From assembly GCA_011391185.1 (NCBI GenBank), contig JAABRB010000238.1:1-5691 (forward strand): a stretch of DNA of 5,691 nucleotides. The letters are read 5' to 3'. Within the stretch, counting starts at the first letter, position 1, and each line of letters opens with the position of its first letter. The notes beneath the pieces are model-generated. The model was not told where the DNA came from, made no database searches, and saw only the letters and a list, made by a program, of their open reading frames with translations. A program made the position numbers and the translations under genes. Positions 1-5,673 of the stretch are shown one piece after another. Source of the DNA: Betaproteobacteria bacterium (lineage in GTDB: Bacteria > Pseudomonadota > Gammaproteobacteria > Burkholderiales > SG8-39).

Positions 1-723
1 GACGAGATCGCGATAGCGGTCGTCGCGCGGATTGACGGCGACCGCGACGTCGCCGAGCATGGTCTCGGGTCGCGTCGTGGCGACCACAACCGTGCCCTTG
101 CCATCGACGCGCGGGTAGCGGATGTGCCAGAGCTTGCCGTCTTCCTCGACGCTTTCGACCTCGAGGTCGGACACCGCACTGCGGAGCTTCGGATCCCAGT
201 TGACCAGCCGCTTGCCGCGATAGATCAGGCCGAGTTCGTAGAGCCGCACGAAGGTCTCGGTGACCACGTTCGACAGCTTCTCGTCCATCGTGAAATATTC
301 GCGGGCCCAGTCGCAGGAATCGCCGAGGCGCCGCATCTGGCGCGTGATGGTCGATCCGGATTCCGTGCGCCAGGCCCAGACCTTCTCGATGAAGCGCTCG
401 CGGCCAAGTGCGGCACGCGATGTGCCCTGGGCTTCGAGCTGGCGCTCGACCACGATCTGGGTCGCGATGCCGGCGTGATCGGTGCCCGGGAGCCACAGGG
501 TATTGAACCCCCGCATCCGGTGGTAGCGCGTGAGCGCGTCCATGATCGTCTGGTTGAACGCGTGCCCCATGTGCAGCGTCCCGGTGACGTTCGGCGGGGG
601 AAGCTGGACCGCGAAACCCGGCGCGCCGTCCGCGGTGCCCGCCGCGAAGTACCCACGCGACTCCCAGACGGGGTACCAGCGATCCTCCGTGGCGTGCGGG
701 TCGAAGCTCTTGGGAAGTTCCAT
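1..723 (-). CDS. valS: Valyl-tRNA synthetase, N-terminal 241 residues (gene continues past left edge)
   Basis: Class I aminoacyl-tRNA synthetase that charges tRNA-Val with valine in the cytoplasm and edits mischarged threonine. Reading down from an ATG at 723, the frame is open to base 1 and the protein begins [20 protein letters not shown]. Seen: the [15 protein letters not shown] block at residues 42-56, holding the ATP-binding HIGH signature as HMGH (51-54); the [10 protein letters not shown] block (80-89); [17 protein letters not shown] (174-190), typical of ValRS; and the start of the CP1 editing domain, [10 protein letters not shown] (216-225). The KMSKS loop, anticodon-binding domain and C-terminal coiled coil would lie outside the window. 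No clear Shine-Dalgarno precedes the ATG, but the N-terminus matches the family start. It is the last visible gene of the pepA-holC cluster and is separated from the preceding gene by 129 bases containing a possible promoter. Identification is secure. Confidence 0.97.
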   Translation of the reverse strand, partial: MELPKSFDPHATEDRWYPVWESRGYFAAGTADGAPGFAVQLPPPNVTGTLHMGHAFNQTIMDALTRYHRMRGFNTLWLPGTDHAGIATQIVVERQLEAQGTSRAALGRERFIEKVWAWRTESGSTITRQMRRLGDSCDWAREYFTMDEKLSNVVTETFVRLYELGLIYRGKRLVNWDPKLRSAVSDLEVESVEEDGKLWHIRYPRVDGKGTVVVATTRPETMLGDVAVAVNPRDDRYRDLV

Positions 724-765
724 GGGATTGCGGGACGCGGGGGCGTGGGACGCAGCGAACCGCGG

Positions 766-771
766 ATTATA
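766..771 (-). promoter_or_regulatory. Candidate -10 box (TATAAT) for valS
   Basis: On the minus strand the gap before valS reads GGCTATAATCCG, a perfect sigma-70 -10 hexamer in otherwise GC-rich DNA. It lies 42 bases before the valS ATG, which would give a leader of roughly 35 bases. No good -35 hexamer lies 16-18 bp upstream (GCGGGT at 17 bp). A TTGCCG is present but only 12 bp away, so the promoter would be weak or activator-dependent. The hexamer match is seen directly; promoter function is inferred. Confidence 0.45.
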
Positions 772-783
772 GCCGATGCCGCT

Positions 784-804
784 CGGCAACCCGCTGGTTT
801 GCCG
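784..804. repeat. Inverted repeat CGGCAA-N9-TTGCCG upstream of valS
   Basis: A 6-bp perfect inverted repeat plus two inner C-G pairs after one mismatch, with a 3-base loop. It lies 12 bp upstream of the candidate valS -10 box, where a -35 region would be. On the plus strand it is followed by GGCG and five T (809-813), resembling a short intrinsic terminator pointing away from valS. On the minus strand no T-tract follows, so it is not a convincing terminator for the upstream gene. It could be an operator, a hairpin at the end of the upstream message, or chance. The rest of the 724-852 gap holds only a weak 5-bp stem at 823-837. Confidence 0.4.
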
Positions 805-852
805 GGCGTTTTTCCCCTGGAACGGCGTGACGCGCCGAATCCGGTGTGCCGC

Positions 853-1278
853 TCAGGACAGTTTCAGGCGCGCGATCTCCTCGCGCACGACCTGGGCGAG
901 GGCTTCGCGCACCGCGCGGCGGACCTCGCTTTCGAGCTCGGCACTCGCGCGCTGCATGATCTCTTCGACCTTTGCGGTGACGCGCCCATGCACGCGCGCC
1001 TCGACCAGGCGCTCGAGCTCGGGGCCGATCAGATCGAGCAGCTGGAGCCGCAACTCGCGCTCGAGCGCGACGATGTCCACCTCCGGCTCAGGGGGCCGCT
1101 CGGGCGCGGCGCCTGATGGCGCCTGCGAGACCACATCCGTGAGGAGGGGGAAGTCGACTGGCGGCTCCGGGCGGCGCTGCAGGCGCGCCGCCCGATGCCG
1201 CGCCAGGAGCGCATCGGCCTTCTCGAGCGCGTCGTCTGCGCGACCCAGCAGGTCGCCACTGTCGTCATCGGTCGCCAT
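853..1278 (-). CDS. Uncharacterised helical protein between holC and valS, 141 aa
   Basis: Function unknown. The protein starts MATDDDSGDLLGRADDALEK and has no signal peptide or membrane segment. Three parts can be seen: an acidic, alanine-rich helix-like N-terminus (1-35); a proline-rich linker carrying the short hydrophobic motif FPLLTDVV (43-50); and a highly charged C-terminal half (about 67-140) rich in E, R, L, V and A, which should form long amphipathic helices and perhaps a coiled coil. Its start overlaps the holC stop by 14 bases, so it is probably translated by coupling; no clear Shine-Dalgarno is visible. A small hypothetical gene commonly occupies this slot between holC and valS in related proteobacteria. 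The LLTDVV-type motif recalls the family named DUF2486 in Burkholderia, but that is a memory-based guess. Codon bias and gene packing support a real gene. Confidence 0.8.
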   Translation of the reverse strand: MATDDDSGDLLGRADDALEKADALLARHRAARLQRRPEPPVDFPLLTDVVSQAPSGAAPERPPEPEVDIVALERELRLQLLDLIGPELERLVEARVHGRVTAKVEEIMQRASAELESEVRRAVREALAQVVREEIARLKLS

Positions 1279-1693
1279 GAGCCAAGTTGTGAGTGTATAT
1301 CTCGTACCCGCGTTCCCGATAGAACCGATATCGGTCCCGGGCTGCGGCGCGGTCCGCCGCGTCGGGACCCACGATCTCGACCAGCCGCTGGAACCGCGCG
1401 AAATGTGCCGGACGTTCGGTGCCGAGGTTCACGAGCACCTCGTCGTGCGGGGTTGCCTCGGCGTCGGAAGCGATCAGGACGGGCGTTTCCGCAGCCAGTC
1501 GGTCGTCCGCCATGCAGTGCGGCAGAAACCCCGTCGGCGGGGTGGTCCAGAGCAGGCGGTCGATCGCGCGCGCGATCTCGGCGTCGGGCGCGTAGATCAG
1601 CACCCGCAGGTTCTGCTGCGCGGCCTTCGCCGCAAGCCGGCACGCGACCTGAAGTCGGTCCGGGGCATCGTGATAGAAGTCGATGCGCGTCAA
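1265..1693 (-). CDS. holC: DNA polymerase III chi subunit, 142 aa
   Basis: Chi is the clamp-loader accessory subunit that links the replicase to single-stranded DNA-binding protein, usually through psi (HolD). The protein begins (TTG start read as Met) MTRIDFYHDAPDRLQVACRL. Seen: the VLIYAP strand (31-36), the LLW...FLPH block (47-59) and the C-terminal ARDRYRFYRERGY block (118-130). Aligned with E. coli chi, R119 and Y122 fall on Arg128 and Tyr131, residues of the SSB-tail pocket. The length is close to the 147 residues of E. coli chi. The start is the TTG at 1693-1691, which shares two bases with the pepA TGA in the sequence TTGA. An in-frame extension upstream to 1810 lies inside pepA and does not resemble chi. 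A GGAG-like sequence lies about 12 bases before the TTG. Translation is probably coupled to pepA. Confidence 0.92.
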   Translation of the reverse strand: MTRIDFYHDAPDRLQVACRLAAKAAQQNLRVLIYAPDAEIARAIDRLLWTTPPTGFLPHCMADDRLAAETPVLIASDAEATPHDEVLVNLGTERPAHFARFQRLVEIVGPDAADRAAARDRYRFYRERGYEIYTHNLAHGDR

Positions 1694-3177
1694 CCCTGTT
1701 TCCCGCTCCGACCGATGAGGAACGTGCAGAGCAGCGGGACCGGGCGGCCGGTCGCGCCCTTGTTCTTGCCGGATACCCATGCCGTACCGGCGATGTCGAG
1801 GTGCGCCCACCCGTAGGACTCCGCGAACCGTGCCAGGAAGCAGGCGGCCGTGACGCTGCCGGCCGGGCGGCCGCCGATGTTCGCAACGTCGGCGAACGGA
1901 CTCTTCAGCTGTTCCTGGTAGTCATCCCAGAGCGGCAGGCGCCAGGCCCGATCCCACGAATCCGTGCCGGCGTCGAGCAGCTGATCGGCGAGCTTGTCCT
2001 GATTGCTGAAGAGCCCGCTCGCCACGTTGCCAAGCGCGATCACGCAGGCGCCCGTCAAGGTGGCGATGTCGATCACGGCCTGCGGCTTGAAGCGCTCTGC
2101 GTAGGTCAGGGCATCGCACAGGACCAGCCGGCCCTCGGCATCCGTGTTCAGGATCTCCACCGTGCGACCCGACATGCTGGTGACGATGTCGCCCGGCCGG
2201 GTCGCCGCACCGCCAGGCATGTTCTCGCTCGCCGGAATCAGGCCTACGACGTTGCAGGCAAGCTTCATCTCGGCAACCGCGCGCAGCGTGCCGAGGACAC
2301 TCGCCGCGCCGCACATGTCGTATTTCATCTCATCCATGTCGCCGGCGGGCTTCAGCGAGATACCGCCGGTATCGAACGTGATGCCCTTGCCGACCAGCAC
2401 CACCGGCCGGTCGCGCTTCGGTGCGCCGTTGTAACGGACGATGATCAGTTTGGGCGGCTGGCGCGATCCGCGCGCAACGGAGAGCAGCGAACCCATGCCG
2501 AGCCGCTCCATATCGCGCCGTTCCAGCACCTTGACCGGGAGCTTCCACGATTTTCCGAGCTTGATCGCCTGCCGGGCGAGGTAGGCGGGCGTGCAGATAT
2601 TGGCAGGCAGATTTCCGAGATCGCGCGCGAGCGCCATCCCGGCGGCGATCGCGCGCCCCTGGACCAGGCCTCGATCGCCGGTCGGGGTCCGCCCCGGCTG
2701 CACGAAAGTGAGGGCACGCAGCCGGCGTGCGGGACTTTTCCTGCTCTTCATCTCCTCGAACTGGTAGAGCGCATCGGCGGCCGTGATGGCCGCGTGGCGA
2801 AGCTTCCAGACCATGTCCTTTCCCGCGAATTCCAGCTCGGGAAAGCAGAGGCCGGCGCTGCGCGCGCCGGTGTCGACGAGCGTATTCACAGTCGTCCTGA
2901 CGGCATTTCGATACTGCTTGGCGCCGAATTCGCTTTCGGGGCCGAGGCCGACGAGCAGCACGCGCTCGGCTGCGACGTGCGGGACGTCCGAGAGCAGCAG
3001 CGTCGTTCCCGCGCGGCCGTCCATATCGCCGCGCTTGAGCACGTCGCGAAGCTTTCCGCGTGCCGCCCGATCGAGCGACTCGGCGGCTGGCGTGAGCTTG
3101 CGTTTCTCGAAGACGCCGGCGACGACGCAACCCGAGGCGAGACGCTCGGGCGCCCCTGCTTTTATGCTAAATTCCAA
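1690..3177 (-). CDS. pepA: Leucyl aminopeptidase (cytosol aminopeptidase, M17 family), 495 aa
   Basis: Two-metal hexameric peptidase that removes N-terminal amino acids, preferring leucine, from peptides in the cytoplasm. E. coli PepA also binds DNA, acting in Xer recombination and in control of carAB. The N-terminal domain (about 1-165) is followed by the catalytic domain with GKGITFDTGGISLKP (263-277), MDEMKYDMCGAA (281-292) and the M17 signature NTDAEGRL (344-351). By alignment with E. coli PepA the metal ligands K264, D269, D287, D346 and E348 and the catalytic K276 and R350 are all present. Length matches the family (503 in E. coli). The start is a TTG at 3177-3175, giving the typical MEFSIKAG N-terminus, with GGAG six bases upstream; a nearby ATG is out of frame. 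It is first in the pepA-holC-ORF(-valS) cluster and divergent from lptF. The enzyme looks intact. Confidence 0.97.
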   Translation of the reverse strand: MEFSIKAGAPERLASGCVVAGVFEKRKLTPAAESLDRAARGKLRDVLKRGDMDGRAGTTLLLSDVPHVAAERVLLVGLGPESEFGAKQYRNAVRTTVNTLVDTGARSAGLCFPELEFAGKDMVWKLRHAAITAADALYQFEEMKSRKSPARRLRALTFVQPGRTPTGDRGLVQGRAIAAGMALARDLGNLPANICTPAYLARQAIKLGKSWKLPVKVLERRDMERLGMGSLLSVARGSRQPPKLIIVRYNGAPKRDRPVVLVGKGITFDTGGISLKPAGDMDEMKYDMCGAASVLGTLRAVAEMKLACNVVGLIPASENMPGGAATRPGDIVTSMSGRTVEILNTDAEGRLVLCDALTYAERFKPQAVIDIATLTGACVIALGNVASGLFSNQDKLADQLLDAGTDSWDRAWRLPLWDDYQEQLKSPFADVANIGGRPAGSVTAACFLARFAESYGWAHLDIAGTAWVSGKNKGATGRPVPLLCTFLIGRSGKQG

Positions 3178-3183
3178 GGCATT

Positions 3184-3187
3184 CTCC
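3184..3187 (-). promoter_or_regulatory. Shine-Dalgarno for pepA, deciding the TTG start
   Basis: The minus strand reads CCGGAGAATGCC immediately before the TTG. GGAG is six bases from the TTG, an ideal spacing. The ATG inside this stretch is in another frame and only one base from the GGAG, so the TTG is the better start. Confidence 0.7.
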
Positions 3188-3215
3188 GGGTGATGGGCAG
3201 CGATCTTTCACTTTC

Positions 3216-3323
3216 TCGTTCACGATCCGTTCACGATAATCTGCAGATTGAAATTCGTGATTGTTCAGTGACTATCCAGTGATCGTTCGCAATCGTTCGT
3301 GGTTGTCTTCAACCGTTCGCGAT
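3216..3323 (+). repeat. Helically phased array of degenerate 10-11-bp units (consensus near TCGTTCRYGA)
   Basis: The core GTTCA or GTTCG occurs six times on the plus strand, starting at 3218, 3229, 3263, 3285, 3295 and 3315. The steps are 11, 34, 22, 10 and 20, all close to multiples of the DNA helical repeat. Weaker versions fill several gaps: ATTCG at 3253, ATCCA at 3274 and GTCTTC at 3305. The first two units are identical for 10 bases (CGTTCACGAT at 3217-3226 and 3228-3237). CAGTGA repeats 11 bp apart (3266, 3277) and ATCGTTCG repeats 10 bp apart (3282, 3292). The pattern is read directly. A role as a set of protein-binding half-sites on one face of the helix, or as the remains of slippage, is inference. 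Confidence 0.6.
3231..3260. repeat. Perfect 12-bp palindrome nested in a longer inverted repeat
   Basis: AATCTGCAGATT at 3238-3249 is a perfect palindrome. It is flanked by TCACGA (3231-3236) and its reverse complement TCGTGA (3255-3260), with the outer arms centred two bases to the right of the inner one. As DNA this could be an operator for a dimeric regulator; as RNA it could fold into a ten-pair hairpin with an asymmetric internal loop. It overlaps the GATAAT and TTGAAA promoter-like pieces. Function is inferred only from position and symmetry. Confidence 0.45.
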
Positions 3324-3383
3324 CGATCGGTTTCCCGCTCGGATTCGCCAAGCATCGAAGTGCGGCGCGATTATCCTCGTTTT

Positions 3384-3402
3384 GCTTTGCCCGCGTCAAA
3401 GC
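3384..3402. repeat. Short hairpin in the lptF leader region
   Basis: GCTTTG (3384-3389) and CAAAGC (3397-3402) form a 6-bp stem with a 7-base loop. No T-tract follows on either strand, so it is not an intrinsic terminator. It may be leader structure or chance. Confidence 0.25.
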
Positions 3403-3473
3403 GGCGACGTCTGCGCGCTGCTGCTGCCGGGGCTTCTGCAGAGTTGATTGCACCAATTGCGGCGCCCCGATCC

Positions 3474-3483
3474 GGGCCGGCCC
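3474..3483. repeat. GC palindrome GGGCCGGCCC just before the lptF start
   Basis: A perfect 10-bp G/C palindrome ends four bases before the lptF GTG, exactly where a ribosome binding site would be expected. No recognisable Shine-Dalgarno is present here. It could reduce ribosome access if it pairs between or within transcripts, but a 10-base palindrome with no loop cannot form a normal hairpin by itself. Confidence 0.35.
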
Positions 3484-3487
3484 GAGC

Positions 3488-4570
3488 GTGATCTACCGGC
3501 GTTCCCTGCTGCGCGAGATCGCCAACTACGCCGTGGCGATATTTGTGGCGTTGCTCGCGCTCGCCGCGACCTCGGTGCTGGTGCGCCTCCTGGGGCGGGC
3601 TGCTGGCGGCAGCGTTCCGTTGGAGGCGGTGCTCGGACTGGTCGGATTTACCGCGCTCAACTATATCCCGATTCTCCTCGGGGTCACGCTGTTCGTGTCC
3701 GTGCTCGCCGGCATGTCGCGGAGCTATCGTGACTCGGAGATGGTGATCTGGTCGGGAATCGGCCTTTCGCCGTTTGCCTGGGTCCGGCCGGTGATGATGT
3801 TCGCCGTCCCGCTTGCGGTCGTGATCGGGGTGCTCGCGCTCGTTCTGTCGCCCTGGGCCAATGACCGCGCCGATGACTACCGCAACCGCCTCGAGAGCCA
3901 GGAGGACGTTTCCCTGATCACGCCGGGCGTGTTCCGCGAACCGCCTTCCGGGAAGGCCGTGTTTTTCATCGAGTCGATGTCATCGGAGCGCCAGACCGTC
4001 GAGAACGTCTTCATCGCGGGGGAACAGCATGGCCGGGATGGCGTGATCGTGAGTCGACGCGGTTACCTGGAGACGACCGAGGAGGGTGACCGCTACGCCG
4101 TGCTGGTCGACGGCCGGCGCTACGAGGGCCTGCCCGGGACGGCCGAGTACCGGATCATGGAATTTCAGCGCTACGCGGTGCTCATTCAGCCGAAAAAACG
4201 GGCCGCCGGGTACCGCTGGCCGCGTTCCGTTCCCACGCTCGAGCTCCTGCGCGCCACGGACAACCGGGCGTGGCGCGCCGAGCTCATGGGCCGCATCGGG
4301 TTGCCGCTGGTCGCGCTCAATCTGGCGCTGCTCGCGATTCCGCTCTCTTCGGTGAATCCGCGTGCGACCCGCTCGCTCAATCTGCTGTTCGCCGTTCTGG
4401 CCTATCTCGTGTACACCAATCTGCTCAGCATCCTACAGGCGTGGGTGGCACAGGGCCGACTGAGCTTTGCGATCGGCTGGTGGATCCTGCATGCCGGAAT
4501 ACTCGGGTTGACCCTGCTGCTCTTCTGGCATCGATCGACGCTGCGTTTCGGATTGCGACGCCGCACATGA
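3488..4570 (+). CDS. lptF: LPS export permease LptF, 360 aa
   Basis: Inner-membrane subunit of the LptB2FG ABC transporter. With LptG it draws lipopolysaccharide from the outer leaflet of the inner membrane and passes it to LptC and the periplasmic bridge. Six membrane segments are visible, at about 12-34, 49-75, 101-122, 271-288, 296-315 and 327-346. The large periplasmic jellyroll-type domain lies between the third and fourth (about 123-265). The PLSSVNPR block (285-292) after segment 4 is typical of LptF. R33, at the end of segment 1, aligns with E. coli Arg33, reported to contact LPS. The GTG at 3488 gives MIYRRSLLRE, matching the family N-terminus and length (366 in E. coli). The frame is open back to 3299, but the extra 63 residues are cysteine/arginine-rich and unlike LptF. 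No clear Shine-Dalgarno is seen. The stop overlaps the lptG start in ATGA. Confidence 0.95.
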   Translation: MIYRRSLLREIANYAVAIFVALLALAATSVLVRLLGRAAGGSVPLEAVLGLVGFTALNYIPILLGVTLFVSVLAGMSRSYRDSEMVIWSGIGLSPFAWVRPVMMFAVPLAVVIGVLALVLSPWANDRADDYRNRLESQEDVSLITPGVFREPPSGKAVFFIESMSSERQTVENVFIAGEQHGRDGVIVSRRGYLETTEEGDRYAVLVDGRRYEGLPGTAEYRIMEFQRYAVLIQPKKRAAGYRWPRSVPTLELLRATDNRAWRAELMGRIGLPLVALNLALLAIPLSSVNPRATRSLNLLFAVLAYLVYTNLLSILQAWVAQGRLSFAIGWWILHAGILGLTLLLFWHRSTLRFGLRRRT

Positions 4571-5640
4571 GCACCCTGAGGAGATACTTCGCACGCGAGA
4601 TCTACCGGGCGAGCGCGTTCGCGATGATTGCCTTTCTTGCCCTCTTCGCGTTCTTCGACATGTTGAACGAGCTCGAAGAGCTCGGAACGGGCAGCTACCG
4701 CCTGCGTCACGCTTTCGGGTTCGTGGCGCTTTCGATGCCCGGCCACGTCTACGAACTTTTTCCGGTAGCGGTGCTGATCGGCACGCTCGTGGCGCTCTCG
4801 ACGATGGCGTCCAACTCGGAATACACCGTGATGCGGGTCTCGGGGCTATCGCCCCGGGATGCGGCCGGAATGCTCGCGCGGGTGGGGACGGCTTTCGTGA
4901 TTCTCACGGTCATCACGGGCGAGTTCGCGGCCCCGGCAGCCGAGCGCGCGGCGAAGGAGCTGCGCATGGAAAGACTGGGCTCGACGCTTTCGTCAGGCCT
5001 GCGAAGCGGCGTCTGGCTGAAATCGGATGCGCGGTTCGTGAACATTCGCGTCGTCTTGCCGGACAGCACCCTGCGCGGCGTGCGAATCTTCGAGTTCGAC
5101 CCGGACCTTCGGCTCGTCTCGCTGAGCGAGGCCGATCGCGGCAATTACCAGGGGGAGAATATCTGGCACCTTTACGACGTCACGCGTACGCAGTTCAAAG
5201 GCGACACTGCTTCGGTGAGCAGGCAGGCCAGGCAGGACTGGAAGTCCGTGCTGACGCCGGACATTCTGGCGGCGCTGCTGGTGCGTCCGGAAAAGATGTC
5301 GGCCTGGAACCTTTACCAGTACATACAACTGCTCTCGGAGAACAAGCAGCGCACCAACCGCCACGAGATCGCGCTCTGGCAAAAGCTCATCTATCCGTTT
5401 GCCACGCTCATCATGATGGCGCTTGCCCTGCCATTCGCTTATGTCCAGGTTCGAACGGGAGGGGTCGGCGTCAAACTGTTCGCCGGGGTGATGCTGGGCG
5501 TGCTCTTCCACTTCCTCAACCATGTGGGCACGACGCTCGGCGTCCTGCAGACCTGGACGCCGCTCCTGAGCGCAATCATGCCGAGCATGTTGTTCCTGCT
5601 CGCGGCGATCGGAATGATGTGGTGGGTGGAACGGCGCTAG
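4567..5640 (+). CDS. lptG: LPS export permease LptG, 357 aa
   Basis: Partner of LptF in the LptB2FG lipopolysaccharide extractor of the inner membrane. The protein begins MSTLRRYFAREIYRASAFAM. Six membrane segments can be seen at about 15-33, 58-82, 103-123, 271-293, 301-322 and 332-353, with a periplasmic domain at about 125-265. Family landmarks include the NSEYTVMRVSGLSP coupling-helix region (83-96), GEFAAPAAE (118-126) and the GLRSGVWLKSDARFVNI strand region (144-160). Length matches E. coli LptG (360). The ATG overlaps the lptF TGA (ATGA), and no Shine-Dalgarno is obvious, so translation is probably coupled and yields equal amounts of the two subunits. The periplasmic end of segment 1 is acidic (D31, E35, E37, E38) where E. 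coli has lysines. The frame is open further upstream inside lptF, but that extension does not look like LptG. Confidence 0.95.
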   Translation: MSTLRRYFAREIYRASAFAMIAFLALFAFFDMLNELEELGTGSYRLRHAFGFVALSMPGHVYELFPVAVLIGTLVALSTMASNSEYTVMRVSGLSPRDAAGMLARVGTAFVILTVITGEFAAPAAERAAKELRMERLGSTLSSGLRSGVWLKSDARFVNIRVVLPDSTLRGVRIFEFDPDLRLVSLSEADRGNYQGENIWHLYDVTRTQFKGDTASVSRQARQDWKSVLTPDILAALLVRPEKMSAWNLYQYIQLLSENKQRTNRHEIALWQKLIYPFATLIMMALALPFAYVQVRTGGVGVKLFAGVMLGVLFHFLNHVGTTLGVLQTWTPLLSAIMPSMLFLLAAIGMMWWVERR

Positions 5641-5673
5641 CGCGCCGCTCGTCGAGCAAGGTCACGAACCGGA

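Larger units (their letters stand above)
3178..3487. promoter_or_regulatory. Divergent pepA / lptF control region
   Basis: A 310-base gap without a supported gene, from which pepA is read leftward and lptF rightward. The part next to pepA (3201-3320) is about 45% G+C against roughly two thirds in the genes, as expected for promoters. It contains the phased repeat array and the 12-bp palindrome listed separately. No textbook promoter is visible. The best plus-strand pieces are a -10-like GATAAT at 3235-3240 without a good -35, and a -35-like TTGAAA at 3248-3253 without a good -10. No minus-strand pair with proper spacing was found for pepA. If GATAAT is used, lptF would have a leader of about 240 bases. 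The lptF-proximal half is GC-rich and carries a short hairpin (3384-3402) and a 10-bp palindrome (3474-3483). Confidence 0.65.

Noticed and set aside
124..1116. A 330-codon plus-strand open frame opposite valS and the small helical gene
   Set aside because: It spans valS, a non-coding gap and another gene on the opposite strand, and its protein shows no family features.
1694..1810. N-terminal extension of HolC by 39 residues
   Set aside because: It lies wholly inside the pepA coding region, and chi proteins normally begin at the TRIDFY-type segment.
1195..3282. A 695-codon plus-strand open frame opposite pepA and holC
   Set aside because: It is antisense to two firmly identified genes, has an arginine/alanine-rich composition with no recognisable domain, and is the usual shadow of GC-rich coding sequence.
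3216..3323. CRISPR array or replication-origin iterons
   Set aside because: The units are only 10-11 bp and degenerate, with no spacers. No good DnaA box is present (CTATCCAGT at 3272 and TTATCCTCG at 3371 each miss several positions), and no replication gene is adjacent.
3265..3456. A 63-codon minus-strand open frame in the pepA-lptF gap
   Set aside because: It needs a GTG start without a ribosome binding site, overlaps the repeat array, and the protein is low-complexity and unfamiliar.
3299..3487. N-terminal extension of LptF by 63 residues
   Set aside because: The extension is unlike LptF. The GTG at 3488 gives the family's usual N-terminus and length.
3178..3487. Evidence of a mobile element or integration in the low-GC gap
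   Set aside because: No transposase remnant, terminal repeats or target duplication are visible. Lower GC is normal for a divergent promoter region.
3261..3491. A 76-codon plus-strand open frame in the same gap
   Set aside because: It overlaps the lptF start in another frame and is rich in Arg and Ser with no recognisable motif.
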